From Syngnathus acus (Eukaryota > Chordata > Actinopteri > Syngnathiformes > Syngnathidae): DNA of 64,000 bases. The stretch spans positions 20,455,456 to 20,519,455 of the forward strand of contig NC_051095.1 of the NCBI RefSeq assembly GCF_901709675.1, in the 5' to 3' direction. The position numbers were made by a program, and so were the translations under genes. A model generated the notes under the pieces. It did no database searches. It was not told the origin of the DNA and saw only the letters and a program-made list of their open reading frames with translations. Positions 11,986 to 25,271 of this stretch are shown here, piece after piece (position 1 is the stretch's first letter; each line of letters begins with the position of its first letter).

Positions 11986-14121
11986 ATGCTGTTATACTTG
12001 GCATTCTTCTGCTTATTCTGGCCTTGCCGCGCATGACTGAAACGCACATAAAACATGTTGAAAGTCATCAATAGTGTAGTGATTCACTTTAATTGTCGCT
12101 CAATGACTTTGTGAATCAGAATGGTTGATCTTTCTCCTCGTGCCATGTGAATAATCAGTCTCAACGCGGACTCTATCTTTCTCGCAGTCAGCTGAAATGC
12201 GCTCCAGTCTCTGAATATATATAAATAACAATATAAAATTTTGTTTAAAAGAAATTTCAATTAAAAAAAGAAATTACCAACCACTCTCCAGGAGATTTTC
12301 TGTCTGGACAAGGGGAAAACAACGAAAACTACAAATCATAAGCTTCTGGGTTTTTGATTAAATTGTTGCTATGGCTATAGTTTGCCTCCTCAAACCTTTT
12401 TTATTCTTTTGGTAGAGAGAAATTTAAACAGCTTCAGTTTTAACAGCACACACTGAGGTAGGTGAAAAACTGTAAAAGAAGCATGTTGTGTTCGATTGGT
12501 TTCAGTTGCTGCCGTTATACTCCACTGTAATAAAGTCTTGAGGATAAAGTATATTTTAATTCCTCTGTCCCCCCACATCTGAGTGCCTTTCTCCTTCTCA
12601 GCGCCATATGCTCCAAGCTCCAACTCGGGCTCATTTGGAAAGCAACGCACACACACACCAGCTCCATCAAAGCAAGAGAACAGCTGCTCCATTCGATAGG
12701 GATGACTACTCTCCCGTCACATAGTACACACGCACGCATGCATGCATGCCACCGAGCTGGATGTTTCATGCTGTTTTGAAAAAGCAAGTGAGGGAGCTAA
12801 AGATGGAGGGTGGGCTGAAGTAAGAGCAGAGAGGGCAGATCGGAAAGAGTTTGATATGGTCCAATTTATTTGACAATACAATTGTGTCCAATTATATTTA
12901 ATCTGTACCCGCCATGTCTAAGTACCAGAAGTACAACTCAATTTGGACAAGAACAAGAGCTGCATGGGTTGTGCGCTGTGAGAGTCAGTGGTGGACTTGA
13001 GCAAGGGGCTATAGCGAATACACCTCAGGTTGTTGTATGAAATTATTTGGTTTGGCCAAAATCAAATCAAGGAAATCATTGACAAGCAGCTAAACACCCT
13101 AAGTGGTCATCTAATAGGAGTTATGTTAAATATCTAGTATATATATATTTTTTTTATCAATGGTATACTGGATTTCACATTATTAAGATATATTTCAAGA
13201 ATATATATTAAGAAATAAGACATTTCAGGTGTGATGTCATGCTGTGATCTTCAATCGGGGTGCTATGGAAAATGATTATATGTTCCATAGGCTAGTAATT
13301 ATTGCTATTTAATAGATATTCCACTTAATTTGCACAAAAATGTTACATTTCTTGTTCACTTGACTTGACAAACAGAGGGAAAAAATGGCAGAGGGTAAAA
13401 TAAATGTGTGTATCCACGTTTTGCTATTCACAAAAAAGAGTAAGAGTTTCACTCAGAGTAAATGGGTTTGTGAGTAAATTGGGACCGGATCATTCATCCA
13501 TCCATTTTTTGCTGATGTTAGGCCTGAAAATTCCTCATGTAAAATTCGTGAAAATTGGTAAAGGTTGAGCAACACTAACACTCATCAATGGTAGTAAGCT
13601 CATCTGCAAACCTGCACCATTTCCTACCATCAGATAGACATCAAACACCCCTTGCAGGAGTGAGAATTACAGCGGAATCCAGAATTTGATAGTATCACAA
13701 TATTGCAACAACAACATTGATAATATCACAACACAGTTACTAAGCAACACTCAAAATCTTGGAAAAAGGAGAGAAGGAACTGCTCTTCTAAAATACCAAC
13801 TGAGGATATGTCCAATTATCAAAGCAAATGTTAATAAAATAAAACTTTTTTGGAAGATATTCACTGTTGACTAAATATGTGAGCGGTTATAGATTTGCAT
13901 ATTTTTTTTCTTCATTTGTTAGACAGCAACAATTCTAATATTTGATCATTGCTGGATAGTAGCAGACACAAACTGAATTCCTATTATGTCCCACCTCTAA
14001 TACCTTGACCATTCATTAGTATTCAATGCACTACCAGTGATATAGAATCATAATAAAATAGAGACCATTGGTCATTTAGCCATTGATGACTTCTATGCCG
14101 CTAGCACGTGCCCATTTCCCA

Positions 14122-14141
14122 GTCTATGTCCGAAAATACGG
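14122..14141. mobile_element. terminal fragment of the pogo-like MITE family
   Basis: CTATGTCCGAAAATACGGTA matches the right terminus of copies A and C and is followed by no further element sequence. It is a relic end. Confidence 0.5.
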
Positions 14142-14404
14142 TAAAGTACATCCATTCAGAATATTAGGCCTGAGTTTACCACGCTAAACCTGATCATCTT
14201 CAGCAGTGAAGAAAAAAGGATGGAAAATTGAAGACCTTCAAGCAAGTCCACCTGATTCTTGTTGAAGCCTTTAGCTGATGATGCACATTTCATTTAGAAC
14301 CGTTGACTATCTATGTCATTGATCACTTTGGAGAAATGCATCTGCTAAATGTATCTTTGTACAACAAGTACGACAATAAAATGAAATGATTGTTGTTGCC
14401 TTAC

Positions 14405-14793
14405 CTCCGCAGTGTGGCTCAGACTCAGTTTAGGCAGTTTATTCTTCATGTTGCCAGAGTTTCCCCCATATGTTTGACCACAGTTGAACCCCTCTGGGGC
14501 CACGGGAAGAGGTTTTAATTGAGGAGAGTCGATGGGCGCCTGGTCCTGGCCATCCATCGGGCGAACGTACGCTGTCGGTTTCTGCTGCACCGCAATCGGC
14601 TTCCCTGATAGGCCACCGAGTGGGAATGTAGATGTGGGAGTGGTTAGGCCAGGTACAGGTGCTGACAAAAGTGACGTGGAAGCCAGTGGGGAGGACGACG
14701 TCGAGAGGTGAGAGCTTGGTTCAGTTTCTAATGGGGAGCCAGACGATTTGCAATGACCAGCATCCATAGTCAAAGAGCGAAAATTTCCACCAT
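14405..14793 (-). CDS. aff2: aff2 coding exon 4 (AFF signature block)
   Basis: The exon is 389 nt: two bases completing Asp, then 129 codons, ending in phase 0 at TAE with donor GTAAGG. The acceptor is CACACACATAG, weaker in pyrimidines than the other two. It encodes a Ser/Thr/Pro-rich stretch ([20 protein letters not shown]), then [12 protein letters not shown] and the block [16 protein letters not shown], which is near-invariant among AFF1-AFF4, then [14 protein letters not shown], equivalent to the KLPKF/KLSKF motif of the paralogs. Open reading continues 60 nt past the donor into the intron, but family similarity stops at the donor. The next exon should begin in phase 0 to the left, and I could not find it in 1-14404. 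Confidence 0.95.
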
Positions 14794-15806
14794 CTATGTG
14801 TGTGTAAGAGAAGACAAAACAAAAAAATTACCGTCTGGATGATTTGGCTGTTATGTCTTGACTAAATTAATCTGACATCTAAAGCATCTTCCTGAAATTG
14901 AATAATTAATCATTAAACACACAAGTATTTAAGATGACAACGAAAGAGTAATTGCTTTTTTTCCCGTCCACTTATGAACAAACTGAAAACTAAAGGACAC
15001 TTAGTGCTCTCCTGAGAGTTTAAATAGATGAAAAACCCAAGCCAAATGTTCAGTGGCACAAACTTTTTTGGGAAGTTTTGACTGCCACGGTTGCCGCTTA
15101 CCCCTTGTTTCAGTCTTCAGGCTAAGCTGTGCCAATCAAACTGGTGTTGAAACTCAATACGGGGTTACGCCAATCTTCTCTTTGAACATCAAAGGAGGAA
15201 TGTTTGGGAATACATATGTATTAAGATTTCCAAAAATTTCAAACTTTTCCAAATATTGTTAGCAGACCAAATATGAGCTGTACCCTGTACCCTGAACTTT
15301 ATTGGTTGCCGCATAGTGAGAATGACGAGGCGTTTTTCCATTTATATGAGAAAGCATGTGCATTTACTGGGCTGTACTTTTGAACGTCATGCAACAACAG
15401 TTCATATTCGAGCCGCCCCCAAAACAGAGGTCATGACCCGCCGCTTGTGAAATGTTACATGTTGCAGCCCAAGCTTTCACAGTTCACTTGACCCCACTCC
15501 CATCCCTCCGCACGCCTGATGTGATAGAAAAGCAAAGGAGGCTGTGTGGTGTAGTGCTGTTTTGAGGTCATGAAAAAGTGGCATTAAGGTTCATGCAATT
15601 AATTGTGCAGCCAACAAGTCAACCAATTAAATGCTGCACTTTGATAGGTGCTAAGGAATGCATTGATTATTATGGTGACACATCACCTGTAATGTTGCTT
15701 AGTTGCGAGGTGGTTACTTCTTATTTTAGGAATTAGCTTGCTCAACATGTAGGCAGACATAGATTACTAGCAAACAACTTTTTGGGTGACCTACTGTCGG
15801 ACATAC
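14794..15806 (-). other. aff2 intron 3 (1,013 bp)
   Basis: A short intron bounded by GTATGT and CACACACATAG. No repeat or other feature was recognised in it. Confidence 0.85.
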
Positions 15807-16452
15807 CTGGAACAGGAAGCGTTTTAGTGGGATGTGAAGAATGCCGTCTTCCAGAGGAGGCGGAGGAAGAGGATGAAGATGACGAAGAAGGGCTTGAATC
15901 TCGTTTTAGACCTAATTCATCTTTCAGAGAGCTAAAAAGCTCATCATGCCTTGGGAGTTCCTGCTCTTCAAACATTGAGACTTTCCCCCTTCCATTTGCA
16001 GCTCCTGGAGCCTGACCTTGGCCTGTTGCCGGGGTGCTCTGCACATGGCCTCCCTTTGTCCACTCAGTGGAGCTCTTGGACTTTTTGGAATTGTGATGGG
16101 ACAATGACTGCACACTTGATGACGCTGTCATTGTTGACGCAGTCGGTTGCATGGAATTTGAGGATGCCAGTGACGCACTTGCGATCCTTTTTTCTCCACC
16201 CCGCTCCACTCCTCCCCCCTCAGTTCCTGTGCCTCCATTCATGGTCTCACTGAATAGCTGGGACTCCATTGTAGCTCTCTCAGTCACTGAAGTGGTTGGT
16301 GGTTGCATGGTGTTGTTGTTGTTGGCACTGCTGCCTTTGGGGATACCCACTAAGTGGCTCTGGTTTGAATGGCTGGTTAACAGGTCTTTCATCTCTTCAT
16401 AGGAGCCAAGCGTGTTCTGGACCCGACTCGCCAACGCATCACCTTTATTAGT
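15807..16452 (-). CDS. aff2: aff2 coding exon 3 (large, low-complexity)
   Basis: The exon is 646 nt (215 codons plus 1 nt). The acceptor is TTTCCTCTTTCAG and the donor is GTATGT. It opens with [20 protein letters not shown] and [19 protein letters not shown], the conserved AFF segment that continues the cyclin T1-binding region begun in exon 2. The rest is mostly disordered: Asn run, Thr/Ser-rich stretches, a Gly-rich [13 protein letters not shown], then a conserved-looking patch [20 protein letters not shown] and a run of about ten serines before [15 protein letters not shown]. The exon ends in phase 1 with G, completed by AT of exon 4 to give Asp. The middle looks poorly conserved against mammals. 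Open frames on the opposite strand here are shadows of this exon. Confidence 0.93.
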
Positions 16453-17984
16453 CTGAAAGAGGAAAGGTAGAAGAGAGAAAAGTGACAGACAGGAGTATTA
16501 ATTAACTTTCCATCTTTCTGTTTTATTTCTAAGCACTTGATGAAAAGCCCTCTTTACTCATTCGGAGAGGAACAGGAAGAGACGAATTGGTTGACCACTG
16601 ATCAGGCACCAGGACAAGATGATTAATTAAACACATCCCATCCTTAAGAGGGTCCAGTCCAGGCTGGAGCAGTAAAACTAATGGAGCAGGAATCATTATT
16701 AGCCTGACCTCAGGTTCTCAAGCAATCATCGTGAGGAGGACAGTCTAGCTTCTACTGATTTATGATCCAAAAGCCCCTTCAGCTGTTACGTGCTCATGCT
16801 AAGATGTTCCCCGGAATAGTTAAGAGTCTTTGACAGGTTCTTTAATGATGAAACCACACCATTTCATCATCCGTCGTTTCAGCCCGAGATCCTTTCAGAA
16901 AGGCAAAGACGTAAAGCGCAGTAGTTGTTCCCTAATACTCTCGTGTCTTTTCGTGTTGCAAATATTACTGAATATATCCATGGTACCTGTTAATAATTTG
17001 ATGAAGACAACAAATGCCAGATAACAAATAAACAGAAAAGTAGTTCAAAATGGAACAATGCTCTGTCAGTCTTTAGGTTGCTCAACAAGTTGAACCATAC
17101 ACTGTAACGTACGTGCAAAAAGAATTCACGAGAATTGCGCTTTTGTGTGTGTTTATCAATTTTATTTCTGTCAACAATCAAACAGTGTAATAATAGGCAA
17201 TGATCCACTCAAAGATCTTATTGCTGAGCAGGGAATTCTGCAAGAGTGTGCTTTATGAAGTGTGCAGGCTTGAAGATTATGCCCACCATTGATTTGCTTC
17301 TACTGAATACAGTTTAATTAGTGGATGACAATTACTATTACTGCTACCCTTTCAGCGTCAGGGATGGTTTTGTTTATGCAAAAATTCATGGATCACCAAA
17401 CCAACGGTTAACTACACATTGGTTATCTCGCAAAATATTTTGTGCATTACTTCATTTACTTTGTCAATTCATTGCCCAATAAACGACACAGCGAGATCAG
17501 ACTTTCAAATAGCCAATTCTGTCCAACTCTTTAAATTTTTAACATCTCCAGTGCACCCTATGTCAGTTAAAGTGATGTATGGAGCAAATAAAAAGTAAAT
17601 GTGTGAGTTTAAAATAAATCAATAAGCAAACGAGCCTAATAAATTGCTAACAACATTGCTTTACAGCTGATAGAAGACATCACATAGAGGAAGAATCTGA
17701 ATGTAGTGTAGTGGTGGGTAACCCGAACCCTTTTGCAAAGCCAACATGCTAACCTCAACCTTGTCTTTATTATGTTTTGTGTAATTAGAAAAACATATTT
17801 TCTTGTTTGCTAAAACAGACAGGGATGAAGTCACTGAAGGCGGTCATTGCGCTTGCTGGTTATCAAGCGTGTTACTAACGGCTGCACGTGTACACATAAA
17901 AAGCAAGTTTCAAAATGAAAAAATTGTACATTTTATATTTTACTTACACTTTATAGTCACAGTCAGAGAGTGTAGGTCGGCTGG

Positions 17985-18205
17985 ATTTGGGCCCTGGGCC
18001 GTATTTTGCCAAGCTCTGATGTTCTGATGATATATAGTGAATAACTCTAACTGTGAGCATGGGTAGAGTTTTCTTTCTTTGAATATTATCCCAGACGCAC
18101 GCAGCCAGATACCAGCCAGTTGTGGGAATGAACACCGCCAACTTCTCGGCAAATGGAGGCAGCACATCTGATTCCTTTTAAATTCAGTACTGGAGAGGCA
18201 CATGG
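17985..18205 (+). repeat. unclassified dispersed repeat, copy 1
   Basis: Shares an ordered set of blocks with 44040-44260: CTAACTGTGxGCATGGGTxG then AGTTTTCT, CAGATA, TTGTGGG-TGAACAC, and CTCGGCAAATGG versus CTGGCCAATAG, then CTTTTAAA versus CTTTAAA. The two copies differ by substitutions and indels. I do not recognise the family. Confidence 0.55.
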
Positions 18206-19905
18206 TCTACATAGCAGAAAAATAAATGAATTTGCTGGGGTCCATACAGAAGCTCAACGTGAGCAACGTTTAGAAGGAACTGCGAGAAGAGCTCCACTTG
18301 CCAATGATGTAGTGTTGGCAGCTGTGAAGTAGGCACTTGGAGACGGCCTTCCATCCCCAAACGTGTGTCCGTGTGTAACCTGCTTTCAGCTAAAGTTTGG
18401 TGTACTTTCAGTCACCAAATTGTCAGGTAGGCCGGGGGCATATAAAAGTAAATGCCCAGCTTTACCATGACATCACATTGGTGACCACAGGTTTATAGGT
18501 TCCTTGTGATTGACTGGCGATAAGTAAAGGCTCTTGACCAAAGGTGGTAAGGCTCGACTTGCCCATGACCCCAACCCTGTACAGGAGAAGCGATAGAAAA
18601 TGTTTTGCTATTGTTGGAATTCTATTTCAGCAGCCCACAATAACATGTCTAACTAAATCCTGAGGCATTTGTTTGTGTCCTTTATTTTACACTAAAAAAG
18701 CAGCATGAACATAACATTTTATCTATTGTTTATTACATTTTCACGAGTCACAATTTGTATTCAAATCATCTCAACAAATTATTTTTCATACACACACTTC
18801 CACTACACAAAACATTGTGCACTAAAGTCGGCTGTGAATATATTACCTTGTTCCTTCTCTATCTCCATCTTGTGAATAAAAATGTGGTGGCTGACGAGAA
18901 TGTGAAAACATATTCACAAAGAAAATATGGAAAACAGAGACAGGGATTAATACCTGCATTTGTGTGTATGTGTGCTCTTGTATGTGTCTAATAGGCTTAG
19001 CGAGGGATTAGCTAATAGGTGACAGAGTCAAAGTAAATGAGAAAGTCAGACAGTGACAGACACCCAAATGATATGAAGGCAGAATAAATGAAGAAAAAAA
19101 CAAAAATAATGATTGAGATGAAGGTTGTCTATAAATCCCTGGTGATAACAAAGAGATACAGATCTCAAAGAACTGAGCAAGCGTGGGCCGCACGATTGAG
19201 GAGGCCCTATGATTGTATGTATCTGTAAAGTGACGCCTTCAGTAAAAACTGAAATCTCAAGCAGGACAAATAAATCAACAGAGCCAAGGAACAAAGTATG
19301 CCAGAGCCATTTGTCATGAGTCATGGGAGTAGGAGCTGAGCTATAGCAAGGGCATGTACTGTATAGAGGAGGAAAGCAGGAATATGAATCAAATAAACAT
19401 CAACCTCTGTGCATGGTCAAATCAGCTTTTTGGCCTGAAGGATTACAAAATGCCCCACCCATCATATTTTCTCCCAAATGGTCACAGCATATAGACCTGC
19501 ACACCGCAAGAGATGCACCAAAAGCTCAGGTTTGATTTAACCTCTCAGGGAGAAAATGCGTATTGAATTTACAAATGTGTGTCTGATGCAGTGACTGAAA
19601 GTTGTTAATAACAGTTTATTTTTGTAATCAAACATTATGATCTAACAGAAACACAACAGTGTCACAAATTAACATTCTCTCAGGGGATGCTCACTGTCCT
19701 ATACCTGAAATGTTAATTGAGGTTTTCTCAACATGTTTAAAAAAAATTCTCAGTGAGATACAGTTTTTAAGACCTCATTATAATCAGCCCCACAATGCGA
19801 AATAAATAGATCTGAGTCTAGGTGTCATGTTCAACGTAGACTCTGATTCATTCATCATTTGGTTATTTATTTATTCCTTGTTCATTGAACGTGGCACCTG
19901 GACTT

Positions 19906-19994
19906 ATTCGTTCGTTCATTCATTCATTCATTCATTCATTCATTCATTCATTCATTCATTCATTCATTCATTCATTCATTCATTCATTCATTCA
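19906..19994. repeat. ATTC tetranucleotide microsatellite
   Basis: About 20 near-perfect TTCA units; the FIHS-repeat open frame across it is an artefact. Confidence 0.95.
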
Positions 19995-20260
19995 GTTAGT
20001 TTTGCAGGCTATTATTCCTTATATACCTTATATACTTATTATACCTTGAACGTGGCACACTGGATTTCCAATTAAATAAATAAGATGTGCTTTAAATGCT
20101 GACTTTCATCTTTAATTTGGGGGAATTTACAATACACCCAAATCAGGTATTGCTGTAGGAATTATAAGAGTCAGTCAACCTCAGGCCGCCTAGCTGCATG
20201 CTAGCATTGAATCTATCTGCAAGAAACAACGCACCTCAGTCACGAACATGGTGTTCCACA

Positions 20261-20580
20261 GTTAAAGTTAAAGTTAAGTTAAAGTCCCAATGATCGTCAC
20301 ACACACATCTGGGTGTGGTGAAATTTGTCCTCTGGATTTAACCCATCCCCATGTGATTTTGATCCATCCCCTGAGGGAGAGGGGAGCAGTGAGCAGCAGC
20401 GGTGCCGCGCTCGGGAATCATTTGGTGATCTAACCCCCCAATTCCAACCTTTAATGCGGAGTGCCAAGCAGGGAGGCAATGGGTCTCATTTTTATAGTCT
20501 TTGGTATGACCCGGCCAGGGTTTGAACCCACAACCTTCCAGTCTCAGGGCGGACACTCTACCACTAGGCCACTGAGCTGG
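20261..20580 (-). mobile_element. full-length tRNA-derived SINE
   Basis: Read on the minus strand it starts with a tRNA-like head: box A TGGCCTAGTGGTAGAGTG (20554-20571) and box B GGTTCAAACCC (20518-20529). A body with GAGACCCATTGCCTCCCTGC and GAGCGCGGCACCGCTGCTGC follows, and it ends in a TTAAAGT-type tandem tail at 20261-20285. This is the complete form of the truncated copy at 3220. The pol III boxes look intact, but this is a retroposon, not a tRNA gene. It abuts the L2-like LINE at its right. Confidence 0.9.
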
Positions 20581-20582
20581 TA

Positions 20583-21352
20583 TCTATTTTGAGGCCCCTT
20601 GCTATTTTTATTGCATTTGCTGCCTCTAAGTTCCATCCTACATAAACATGGCCTTTCACTGCTCTGCGAATGACTGTCAGATCTGTCATGCTTTGCAAAA
20701 AGGATGCATTCTCCTTAAGACCACTCTTGTCTTTCCTAGAGGAAATCAAAGCCTGGGTATCACTCAATGTTCTAAATTTCAATGGGAAGAGAACAATAAG
20801 TATGTTTTTTGGTTATAATGACCCTTGTACATCCCACCCTGTTGACTGGCATCATATCGAAAGCCAACAGTCTCGAACTTGGGTTTTAAATTGAACAGTG
20901 ATTGTAAATTGGACTGGCAGATCAGTGCCGTTGTTAAATCCAGCTTCTTGCATCTTAGGAAAATGGCTAAGGTGAAACCCTTCCTTTTTCAACAGCACTT
21001 AGAAACAGTAATCTAGCCCTACACACCTCCGCAGACCAGACGCTACTGAAAGTGCAGAGGACTAAGCGGAGCCTCAGAGGGGATTGAGCCTTTTATGTTG
21101 CCAGTCCTTCCCTCTGGAATGACCTCCCCTCAAATGTTAGGCAAGCCCCCTCTCTGTCCAGCTTTAAAGGCCCGTTTGAAGGCCCATTTTTATTATTTGG
21201 CTTTCGACTACTACATATTAATTAGTGGTTTAATTGACTGTTTTATTGTTTTACAGTTTACTGTCTTTGTGGTTGTCCAATTGTCATATGTAAAGTGCTT
21301 TGTTATAGCTCCAGCTGTTGTAAAATGCACTATATAAATAAAGTTATTTTGA
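20583..21352 (+). mobile_element. L2-like LINE, 3' end with decayed ORF2
   Basis: Plus-strand readings contain LEEIKAWVSLNVLNFNGKR and FGYNDPCTSHPVDW (about 20730-20850), NLGFKLNSDCKLDWQISAVV then LHLRKMAKVKPFLFQQHLET (about 20880-21010), and LPVLPSGMTSP near 21100. These are in the order of the reverse transcriptase C-terminal region of L2-clade LINEs. The 3' end TGTAAAGTGCTTTGTTATAG to ATATAAATAAAGTTATTTTG is the L2-type terminus. The coding part is broken by frameshifts and deletions. Clade is from recalled family motifs. Confidence 0.8.
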
Positions 21353-21659
21353 ATTGTATAAAAAATACTAAATGAAATGCAAATGCATGTAAATTTGCAA
21401 CAGTCTTTTGATTTGATGTAATTTCTAAATATGGTTTAATTACTGAATGATTACAATCACAACAACTAACACATTTTCACCTAATCTCATTTTTATGCTT
21501 GAGATAAGTCCAATTCTGAAGAAGAATATTTCACTCTCGCACCACCCCTTGTTGAGAAACCCCATTAAATCTATCACAAACTGTGACACCTCTCTTGTAT
21601 TTTATAATCTTATATTTTATTATCTTATAAATTCAGTACCGTCAGTCACTTTTACTTAC

Positions 21660-21780
21660 TTTGTAAGGTTCACCAAACAGGTTGAATCCAGTCAAGAACA
21701 AATCTTCATCCTGTTGGACCTCCTGGGTCCTCCTCTCCCATTCTCTCCTTTTCAGGACACTGCGCTCCGACTCCAAATGG
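21660..21780 (-). CDS. aff2: aff2 coding exon 2 (N-terminal homology region)
   Basis: The exon is 121 nt: one base that completes Cys, then 40 codons. The acceptor is a pyrimidine-rich tract ending CCCTTTAG and the donor is GTAAGT directly after the Lys of GEPYK, so it ends in phase 0. It encodes [17 protein letters not shown], then [11 protein letters not shown], then [10 protein letters not shown]. The basic-then-acidic layout and the LFGEPYK motif are AFF-family hallmarks. In AFF4, the segment around the matching F-x-EPYK motif contacts cyclin T1 of P-TEFb (established for AFF4; the role here is inferred). An ATG-initiated reading would falsely extend into intron on both sides. Confidence 0.95.
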
Positions 21781-24700
21781 CTAAAGGGAAACCGAGAGAA
21801 AAACTCATTAATGTTGCCCACTGAGAACAATCCACTGGCAGACAATACTGTCTTTTTACGTCAGACATGTGGACAATATCAAGCATTAACAATGGCAAAT
21901 AAAAGCATGATAGCTGATACACAATTCCCCAACCACCCATTTCTGACTTAAAAAAAAAAAGGAAAGAAAAACAATGGATCACTTAATTCCCAGAATGCAA
22001 GATGTATTAAATTAAAGATATGGCTGTATCATTGCTGGAAGTTGATTACAAGATGCAATCATGGGTAATTTACGAATGAAATAAAATTGCTTACATTAGA
22101 ATTCTAATGAATATGAAACCTCAAAGAAAAACAAATTGTCATGCATGTAGTATTATTTGATTTATTTGGGTATAGAATAGAATATTATTTTCCACATCAC
22201 TATGACATTGGAAAAAAATGACAGGAAATTGAGACTTTGATTTATACCACGAAATGGGTTAACTGTACATAGGTTGCTAATAATAATTGGACCTCTCATT
22301 ATGAAAATTCAACTCTTGGAGTGTAACTTCCAACACATGCATGAGGTTTTGCATTAAAAAACGTCTCCAAATACAACTTGCAATTATTGCGCTTACTGAG
22401 AGAAGAACGTAATTTGATTTGGTCAGTCTAAATTCACATCTCTTTTAGAATCGATCATCCGATGGATTTTTTCCAATCAATTAACAGAATAAAGATATCA
22501 ATGTATTTTTCTTTTTTAAGTACAGTACACTGCACACCTGAAGATTTTTCATTAATAAATTATTGATATTCTCTTGAAATATATATTGCATTGCATGTTG
22601 ACATTTTATTGATTATTCTTGAAGCAGTTCTCATCTTAAAGGGTGTCTCAGTGGCTCCGCAGAGCTCAAACAAGATTTCCGCACAAGTGTCAACCGTTTG
22701 CTAAATACGATATGAACTGCTGCTCCACAGAGTAGCCATGCACTTCTCTTTTTTGCTCTCCTCCAGCTCCTACAGCATATATGCATGTGCCTCTTTCAAT
22801 TCTCCTCAGTGCTTGTCAGCCAGCAGGTCTGAGAATGAAAATCTCACAAAGGCTTTTTATCGCAAATTGTTTGTGATCCAGAAGGGCAGACATTTCAGAT
22901 AAAACAAAATAATAAAACGCTATAATATAAAAATGGGCGTAATTATTCTTCCTCTAATCCCAAAGATCCCAAAGGCGACTCTGTTTTTTATTCGTAAGTA
23001 CCGTATGGTACGAGATGGTCACTTCCATTCCTTTGTTATAACTTTAGTGGCCTGCGTGGGAGTTAGGTAGTGTCGTGTTGATGACATAATGTACCTACTG
23101 AGCTATGCCACATTCCCTTCATGTCCTCTCTTGGTGTCGTTGATCAAATCTGAATTAAGTGAGCTTTTAATCAGTCATTCTGGCAAGTACTTTCTTGGCT
23201 TATACCTCACCCATGAGTGCTGCTAGGTATATGATTCATGAATGTTTCCTGTGTAATGCAGCTGGAAGCATTAATTGAAACAAGTGATCTGTGGAGCGTA
23301 ATAATGGTGTAGATTGTTTCCCACATTATACCGTCTATTTTTAAGCAAAGGCTACGTTTTATTATGCTAACCCAAAGCTTTTCACTCAGCTGTGGTCTAG
23401 CGATCAGTCCATAGAGAAATTGACAAGCGGCTCTTCGAGGTTTAAAGTGTCTGTGAACAAGCACACGCTACGTGCACGCCTGTGGCCTATTGACCCAGGA
23501 AAGGGCATCTTGTTTCAGTCAACATGCTGCACAGAGTAGACGGAGGGCCTAATTAGCCATCAACACAATTAAAAGAGACATTCTCTTTTCCTGCGCCAGA
23601 CCTCTCCTCTGACATCTAATCTCCCAGTAAGATGTAGGTGGGAGGTAGGAAGAATGGAGAGGGGCGACCAGAAGAAGGGGAGGGAGAGCATTGGGTCATA
23701 GAGGCCCATGGGAACAAAAAAGAAATCCTCGCAGGGTAACCGACTGTTTCTTAAAAGGAAAGAAAATAAGAGAATGATGAAAGACTGAGTAGAGGGAAGA
23801 GGACAGAAAAGTAGGAGGAGATGAAGGCATGAGCAAAAAGTAACAGAGCAATGGGAATTCCTGTAAAATGATTGACAAGTCTGTGTGCGTGTGTGTTTGT
23901 GTGGGTGTGTGACTGCGTCAGAGGAGAGCGTTCATCATCTGTCTGTACACAGAGATAGGTGACAGCTCAGTAAGTCACATGACACAAATATGCAGCACAA
24001 GCTCCATGCACACAAGAGATGTGTACATGTCCATCATTGACAAGTTGAGATCTTGACACGCCTCCAGTGGTTCACTTTAATTTATATATACAATATAATT
24101 TGACATGAAAGAGATACAGGTGTACAAATATTGTGGATTTCATTCAGGAGTTAATAGCTGTAATCTGAAGAAGCGGGAGACGCAGACCACTATGTGTTCA
24201 CATCGTGCCACCCCTTGACTTGCAACCTTGACGGCCACTGAGGCCAGTGAGACGACTTGTAATGCAACAGGGGAGGAAGCAATCATGAAGAAAATTATCG
24301 GACACAAATTAGGAAGTAATAAAAGATGAAAGTATTTCATTACAACTGCAATTGAAAGAAAATCAATTTCACCGCTTGTCACTTGGAGCGTCCAAATTGT
24401 TAAATTATATCTTTGACATAATGATTCAATTTGGGGCCATTGCATCTTAGGCAGTTATGAAGATGCATCATTGTTTATTGGTTATTTTTCCCCATGCCTA
24501 ACACACTCAACATATTCCTGGGCCCGCTGGATCGTTGTCTGACTCCACTTGACACACTTTACAGTGCAGCTCTTTACATCAGACGCCAATCAGATCTTTC
24601 ATTTTTACCAGGACTTTGAATGACTAAACTTTTTCTTCTATTCTCAGCAACATGATGGTGGTTATAGTGTCAACTTAGAATCATAGAGTCCCTGCATGAA

Positions 24701-25271
24701 ACTACTTCTAATTCCAAATTATTGCTGACAAAGGAGTCACTTGCGCTACGCACACTTTTTCACTGGAATAAAAAATGACATTAAGTTTCCTCGTCTTTAA
24801 AGTATTACGAAATGCTACTTTGTGTGTTGGGAATTTCTGCAAATGTGTTATTTTTGGTGTTTGTCATTAAAGGAAAAATTATACAGCTATACAAGATTTC
24901 AGGAAAATCGCTTTGTTATTAAATTGTCTTGGTAAAACACACACACACGCACACACACACACAACCCAGAGGTAAACTGTAATTTCAAAAAGATATTGAA
25001 ACATTTTATTGGCCTTCCTTTACAGTTTCTTCAAAAGCCTAATCACAGACAGAAGTGCAATTAACTTGACAACTTTACAGCCATGCAATCATTTATTATT
25101 ATTAATATTATTATTTATTAAAAGAGACATTTCAAGTACCTCTTTTCCCCTTTGCTGGATCTGGTCAAATCACGCATACTATGTTTTGTGATGTGATATG
25201 TTAATGCATAATAAGAGAAACTAGCAAATAATTTTCTTATTCTTATGTATGCTTGCCGTGCTTCATTTGTG

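Larger units (their letters stand above)
1..14404 (-). other. aff2 intron 4, partial (at least 14,404 bp)
   Basis: Begins with donor GTAAGG at 14404 and runs off the window. I looked on the minus strand for the next AFF exon (in the family it includes a C-VEEI-RE motif) and did not see it, so the intron is probably incomplete here. Its content is mobile elements and microsatellites listed separately. About 380-2100, 2300-3190, 4350-5700, 7550-8110 and 12000-14100 hold nothing I can support. Confidence 0.7.
16453..21659 (-). other. aff2 intron 2 (5,207 bp)
   Basis: Bounded by donor GTAAGT after exon 2 and acceptor TTTCCTCTTTCAG before exon 3. It holds an unclassified repeat (about 17985-18205), an ATTC microsatellite, a tRNA-derived SINE and an L2-like LINE end. 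I see nothing else in 16453-17980 or 18210-19900. Mammalian AFF2 can include four extra residues (VAEY) between these two exons; I did not find an equivalent here, and exon 2 joins exon 3 directly in phase 0. Confidence 0.85.

Noticed and set aside
15782-16402. Several plus-strand open frames
   Set aside because: They are shadows of aff2 exon 3 on the opposite strand.
20518-20572. tRNA-like box A and box B on the minus strand
   Set aside because: They belong to a tRNA-derived SINE with body and tail, and a related truncated copy exists at 3220. The same reasoning applies to the boxes at 62192-62246.
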